A stretch of DNA of 64,000 nt, from NCBI RefSeq assembly GCF_000284375.1, contig NC_017249.1, positions 6,937,001 through 7,001,000 of the forward strand, read 5' to 3'. A model generated the notes under the pieces. The model was not told the DNA's origin. It was given only the letters and a program-made list of their open reading frames with translations, and did not search any database. This document shows, piece after piece, positions 63,103 to 64,000 of this stretch. The first letter of the stretch is position 1; each line of letters opens with the position of its first letter. Source of the stretch: Bradyrhizobium japonicum USDA 6. GTDB lineage: Bacteria; Pseudomonadota; Alphaproteobacteria; Rhizobiales; Xanthobacteraceae. The translations under genes and the position numbers were made by a program.

Positions 63103-63887
63103 TTGCCTTTGAACTGCGCCGGGCGCTTCTCCAGGAACGCGCCAACGCCCTCACGGAAATCGTCCGTGTCGCCGGCGCGCAGCTGGCACTGGAATTCGAG
63201 ATTGAGCTGATCCTCGAACGAATTTTCGGGGCTGTCCCAGTAGAGCTTGCGGATCAGCGACAGCGCGACCGTCGGACCGCTGGCAAGGTCGCGCGCGAGC
63301 TTCATCACCTCCTCCATCAGCACGCCGTCGTCGTAGACGCGGTTGACGAGGCCCCATTCCAGCGCCTTCTCGGCCGGCAGCCGCTCGCCCATCAGCGACA
63401 ATTCGATCGAGCGCGCCCGGCCGACGAGGCGCGGCAGCAGCCAGGTCGACCCGCAATCCGGCACCAGGCCGATGCGACGGAACGCTTGGAGAAAGTAAGA
63501 GGACCGCGCGCACAAAATCATGTCGCCGAGCAGCGCGAAGCTCATGCCGGCGCCGGCCGCCGGGCCGTTGACCGCAGTGACGATCGGGCAGTGCAGATTG
63601 CGGATGCGGCGCAGGAAGGGATGAAAGCCGGTCTCCAGCGTCAGGCCGGCCTTGGTCTTCTTCGACTGGTTGTTGCGACCCTGGAGATTCGCGCCGGTGC
63701 AGAACGCCCGCCCTGCGCCGGTCAGCACCACGCAGCGCACCTCGCCCTTCTTCTCCTCGATCGCGTCGAGCGCATCGGAGAGGCCGCCCAGCATGTCCAT
63801 GGAGACCGCGTTCATCACCTCCTGATGGTCGAGCCGGAGGATCGCGACCGAGCCATCGAAATCGAGCGTGACGTGTTTGAACTGCAT
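63099..63887 (-). CDS. Crotonase-fold protein, PaaG-like
   Basis: The 262-residue product starts at the ATG at 63887 behind GAGGAAA; the longer frame is not conserved. The segment AAGAGMSFALLGDM replaces the GGGCE Glu with a Ser, and LVPDCGSTWLLPRLVGRA carries the PaaG-type Asp. It is likely an isomerase-type crotonase. It is first in the operon with the phosphotransferase (4-bp overlap) and DUF6285 genes. Confidence 0.9.
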   Translation of the reverse strand: MQFKHVTLDFDGSVAILRLDHQEVMNAVSMDMLGGLSDALDAIEEKKGEVRCVVLTGAGRAFCTGANLQGRNNQSKKTKAGLTLETGFHPFLRRIRNLHCPIVTAVNGPAAGAGMSFALLGDMILCARSSYFLQAFRRIGLVPDCGSTWLLPRLVGRARSIELSLMGERLPAEKALEWGLVNRVYDDGVLMEEVMKLARDLASGPTVALSLIRKLYWDSPENSFEDQLNLEFQCQLRAGDTDDFREGVGAFLEKRPAQFKGK

Positions 63888-64000
63888 GGTTTCCTCGTCA
63901 GTTGGTACTAGCGATGTTTCGCAGACCGGAATTGGTTTTGCCGGGGGCGCATATTTGATTTTTGTCGCGGCCTTGTCCATGGTGGTCCGAACATACCTTG

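Noticed and set aside
1..64000. tRNA, rRNA, CRISPR arrays, transposases, phage genes
   Set aside because: I looked for tRNA cloverleaf ends, regular spaced repeats and transposase or integrase motifs and saw none.

Overview
The window looks like chromosomal DNA of a Bradyrhizobium or close relative (Rhizobiales, Nitrobacteraceae). The clues are strong GC bias, a probable hopanoid C-2 methylase, an FNR/FixK-type box, many branched-chain (Liv) ABC transporter parts, many acyl-CoA genes, and intergenic spaces filled with dispersed palindromic elements typical of that group. I see no rRNA, tRNA, CRISPR array, prophage, transposase or origin. Nearly all space is covered by about 52 protein genes; most other long open frames are GC-driven shadows.

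Layout. 0-6 kb (minus): a partial RND/MMPL exporter, then the two subunits of B12-dependent ethanolamine ammonia-lyase, eutB and eutC, with a B12-binding radical-SAM gene (probable hpnP) between them. 6-13.6 kb: a chemoreceptor (plus), then on the minus strand a polytopic membrane protein, an ACAD11-like acyl-CoA dehydrogenase, an orphan Liv-type binding protein, and a LapA-domain/HdeD membrane pair with an FNR/FixK-type promoter. 13.7-24 kb (minus): a Rieske-AIF oxidoreductase, an alpha/beta hydrolase, an HD-domain protein and a compact transglutaminase / ATP-grasp-alpha-E / DUF2126-transglutaminase operon. 24.4-32.8 kb (minus): a complete Liv transporter (LivK, LivH, fused LivM-LivG, LivF) followed by an Ldh-family dehydrogenase, an HpcH/HpaI aldolase and a UxaA-family dehydratase, which look like one uptake-and-catabolism unit.

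33-40 kb: a homoprotocatechuate meta-cleavage operon (hpaH, F, E, D, G and a TPP enzyme) transcribed away from an hpaR-type MarR repressor; a perfect 16-bp palindrome sits inside the likely hpaH promoter. 40-48 kb: a hypothetical membrane protein, an AlkB/2OG-oxygenase pair, an amidase/DUF2848 pair, a DUF35-thiolase-SDR cassette and a Tat-exported SMP-30 lactonase. 48-53 kb: PEP carboxylase, YccF and rhomboid. 53-64 kb: a dense acyl-CoA region with four crotonases, two acyl-CoA ligases, an SDR, an acyl-CoA dehydrogenase, and a phosphotransferase + DUF6285 pair resembling LvaA/LvaB of 4-hydroxyacid catabolism. Their usual ACAD11-type partner appears to be the gene at 9.9-11.1 kb, some 50 kb away.

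The most interesting items are the nesting of a B12 radical-SAM gene inside the ethanolamine lyase pair, the precisely spaced FixK-type promoter, the hpa operator, the peptide-modification-like transglutaminase operon, and the split ACAD10/11-like system. All assignments come from reading motifs and context; no search was run.
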